Assembly (NCBI GenBank): GCA_900767695.1
Contig: CAAGAC010000002.1
Location: forward strand, 1-15,699
Origin: an uncultured Succinivibrio sp.
Lineage (GTDB): Bacteria > Pseudomonadota > Gammaproteobacteria > Enterobacterales > Succinivibrionaceae
Direction: 5' to 3'
DNA length: 15,699 nt
The first letter of the stretch is position 1, and the number at the start of each line of letters is the position of its first letter. Under the pieces are notes generated by a model. The model was given only the letters and a program-made list of their open reading frames with translations, did no database searches and was not told the origin of the DNA. The position numbers were made by a program, and so were the translations under genes. Below, one piece after another: positions 14,051-15,699 of the stretch.

Positions 14051-14923
14051 TCCGTCCCAGTAGCTGCCGTCTGCGCGCACTGAAAGCCCCAGGCTGCCGC
14101 GCGCGCCAAGCTCGTAGTTGTTGGAGTTCTCGGGCTTGAGATCAGGGTTGCCGATGGTGGTGCCGCCTCCCATGGAGGTCCTCAGGTAGCGCTCCTGGAG
14201 GATCGCCGCGCGGAAGCCCTGGGCCCATGTGGCGCGCAGCGCCAGGTGGTCGATGCCTGTCCAGGTGAGGCCGGCGTTGAACACGGTGCGGGTGTTGCTG
14301 CTCCTGCCGCTCTCCCCTGCCGATCCGTCGTCGTAGTTGGAGTAGGTGGTCTGGCGGCCCCTGACCGAGGTGTAGCCGTTGCGCGAGGCCGAGGCCTCGT
14401 CCATGGCCGATCTGACATGGGTGTAGCGCGCGCCGTAGCTGAGAGCGAGGCTTGAGGGAAGCTGCGTGGTCATCGACGCGAAGAGCGCGTTGGTGGTCTC
14501 GCTGCCCTGGTTGAGGCGCCTGGTGTCGTAGTCCATGTCGACGATGGGCGGCATGCTCATGGACATGCCGAGCGTGGTCTCGGCGTCGAGGCTGTCGCGC
14601 ATGAACTCGCATCCCGTGATGAGGCAGTTGGCGTCGCCAAGCTGCCAGTCGGCCTGGAGGCTGGTGCCCAGGGTCCTTACTCGGTTGTCGGCGGTGTTGT
14701 CCATGCCGCCCCCGCTCACCGAGACGTTGTTGACCATTTCCTTGTGGTTCTTCTGCCAGTAGCCGTCCCAGCGCAGCTTGGAGAGCACGCTTGAAAGCTC
14801 GCGGCCTTCTGCAAAGAGCGCCACCTTGTCGCGCCTCCATCTGGGAATGTCCACGGTGAAGTCCTCCACCGGCATGTCGAAGCTGCTGCCGTCTATCCTG
14901 CTGTCGAAGGTTTCGGCGCTCAC
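13874..14923 (-). CDS. TonB-dependent receptor, barrel part, fused to ExbD tail
   Basis: This frame continues the receptor that begins at 15630; receptor-like coding in it starts at about 15009 (DTDFRQRAGGAFLSYDFTDK), upstream of the formal GTG at 14923. It holds beta-barrel sequence of alternating aromatic/polar strands with QGFRAAILQERYL and NPDLKPENSNNYELGARGSL, hallmarks of siderophore/haem-type receptors. Many strands that should follow are missing: after GSYWDG (about 14055) the frame runs into ExbD-like sequence and stops at 13876-13874. No C-terminal aromatic barrel strand is present, so correct outer-membrane insertion is doubtful. Confidence 0.8.
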   Translation of the reverse strand: MSAETFDSRIDGSSFDMPVEDFTVDIPRWRRDKVALFAEGRELSSVLSKLRWDGYWQKNHKEMVNNVSVSGGGMDNTADNRVRTLGTSLQADWQLGDANCLITGCEFMRDSLDAETTLGMSMSMPPIVDMDYDTRRLNQGSETTNALFASMTTQLPSSLALSYGARYTHVRSAMDEASASRNGYTSVRGRQTTYSNYDDGSAGESGRSSNTRTVFNAGLTWTGIDHLALRATWAQGFRAAILQERYLRTSMGGGTTIGNPDLKPENSNNYELGARGSLGLSVRADGSYWDGGQEVDSGDLEEWMRRDPGRMLTLYVDEKAPFESFVRVVDCAKSARSGRLAIATLKEGR

Positions 14924-15630
14924 GCCTGCGGTGAGCTTATCGGTGAAGTCGTAGGAGAGGAACGCCCCGCCGGCCCTCTGCCTGAAGTCGGTGTCGCGCT
15001 GGCGGCCATGGGGGGGGTGTCGATGTCGCCGTGGATCGAGTTGGACCCGTCCAGGCGGTAGTGGAAGCCGCTTGCGCTCCCTGAAATCGCGGCCGATTCC
15101 GAATGCCCGCGCCCGGCGCCGTCGTAGCCGACGGATGCCTCCGCGTTGAAGGCGTCGCTGCCGCCCTTCTTGGTGATGATGTTGACGACGCCGCCTATGG
15201 CGTCGGATCCGTAAAGCACCGACGCCGGCCCCTTGATGACCTCGACGCGCTCGATGGACGCCGGATCGACGAGGATGGCGCTGCCCGACATCGACTTGTG
15301 CTCCGAGATCTTCTGGCCGTCGACGAGCACCAGCGTGCGGAAGGCGTCCTCGCCGCGGATGCTCACGCGCTTGAGCCCCTGGGTGCCGTCATTGCCCACC
15401 TGCACCACTGGCACGTCCTCAAGCAGCTCGCCAACCGTCCTGGCCGAGGACTTGCGAATGTCCTCCTCGGTGATGACGGATACGCTCATCGGCACTTCCG
15501 AAAGGTCCTGCGCCACGCGCGAGGCGGTCACGGTGACGGCCTGGGCGCTGACGCTCTCCTCGGCGCAGGCGCTGGCGGAAATGACCACCATCGCGGCCAC
15601 AGCAATGGTTTTCATCGCATTGCTATTCAT
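14920..15630 (-). CDS. TonB-dependent receptor, signal peptide and plug part
   Basis: The N-terminal half of an outer-membrane receptor. From ATG 15630 there is a signal peptide (MNSNAMKTIAVAAMVV, cleavage likely after ASACA), a TonB-box-like AVTVTASR, and the plug domain with VSVITEEDIRKS, RGEDAFRTLVLVDGQKIS, and the strongly conserved RVEVIKGPASVLYGSDAIGG and VVNIITKKGG. A TTG at 15645 could extend it by five residues; there is no clear Shine-Dalgarno for any start (ATG 15615 is a third option). The frame goes wrong at a C8 run (15010-15017), after which about 30 nonsense codons follow to 14920. With nine or six C the frame joins the barrel part. Confidence 0.85.
   Translation of the reverse strand: MNSNAMKTIAVAAMVVISASACAEESVSAQAVTVTASRVAQDLSEVPMSVSVITEEDIRKSSARTVGELLEDVPVVQVGNDGTQGLKRVSIRGEDAFRTLVLVDGQKISEHKSMSGSAILVDPASIERVEVIKGPASVLYGSDAIGGVVNIITKKGGSDAFNAEASVGYDGAGRGHSESAAISGSASGFHYRLDGSNSIHGDIDTPPMAASATPTSGRGPAGRSSPTTSPISSPQA
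15010..15017 (-). repeat. C8 homopolymer inside the receptor gene
   Basis: Eight C on the coding strand (G8 on the plus strand) lie exactly at the point where the receptor changes reading frame. One more C would give DIDTPPHGRQRDTDF in a single frame with the barrel part. Confidence 0.85.
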
Positions 15631-15699
15631 TTGGGTCTTGCACAAAGTCTGTGGGGTGAATGATCTGTAGAGCGGACAGCAGAAGCTGCAGGGAAGGAA

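Noticed and set aside
13268..14083. 271-codon plus-strand frame across tonB and the ExbD tail
   Set aside because: It is Pro/Arg/Ser-rich nonsense opposite a recognisable TonB. The start lacks a Shine-Dalgarno.

Overview
The window is strongly GC-rich and densely coded. Its gene families (class Ia ribonucleotide reductase, CstA-type transporter, TonB and a TonB-dependent receptor, CHASE/GGDEF and REC/HD-GYP signalling proteins) point to a Gram-negative proteobacterium. My guess is a gammaproteobacterium of the Succinivibrionaceae type or a similar gut or rumen lineage. That is an inference from gene content only, with no marker gene to confirm it.

Bases 1-6294 read on the plus strand and look like ordinary, healthy genes: the 3' part of an isochorismatase-like hydrolase, a CstA-family transporter with a regulatory-looking upstream region, and nrdA-nrdB. 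Clear intrinsic terminators separate these units. From 6308 to 8426 there is an unrecognised minus-strand gene, a divergent intergenic region of 355 bases with promoter-like sequence, and a plus-strand REC/HD-GYP regulator.

Bases 8575-12869 hold the most unusual layout. A two-gene unit (HIT-family protein followed by an iron-containing alcohol dehydrogenase, ADH) is present twice and the copies have decayed reciprocally. Copy 1 keeps an intact HIT gene, but its ADH is reduced to a 5' stub joined to the last codons. Copy 2 has a HIT reading frame that has lost its start codon and all three catalytic-motif histidines, followed by an intact ADH. A minus-strand membrane-bound CHASE-GGDEF-PAS cyclase gene, itself split by a frameshift, lies between the copies.

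Bases 12966-15630 (minus strand) hold a damaged iron/haem-type uptake locus. A TonB-dependent receptor is shifted out of frame at a run of eight C on the coding strand. Its barrel is truncated and fused in frame to what looks like the C-terminal end of ExbD, and that reading frame overlaps the start of tonB by ATGA. ExbB and the membrane part of ExbD are not in the window.

Functionally, the left half covers carbon uptake and dNTP synthesis. The middle contains opposing c-di-GMP enzymes (HD-GYP hydrolase type, GGDEF cyclase type). The right half is a locus of duplication, deletion and slippage. The clustering of lesions between 9 and 15.1 kb could be real genome decay or phase variation, or in part sequence error; raw-read checks are named in the findings. 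I see nothing recognisable in 15646-15699, and no tRNA, rRNA, CRISPR or insertion sequence anywhere.
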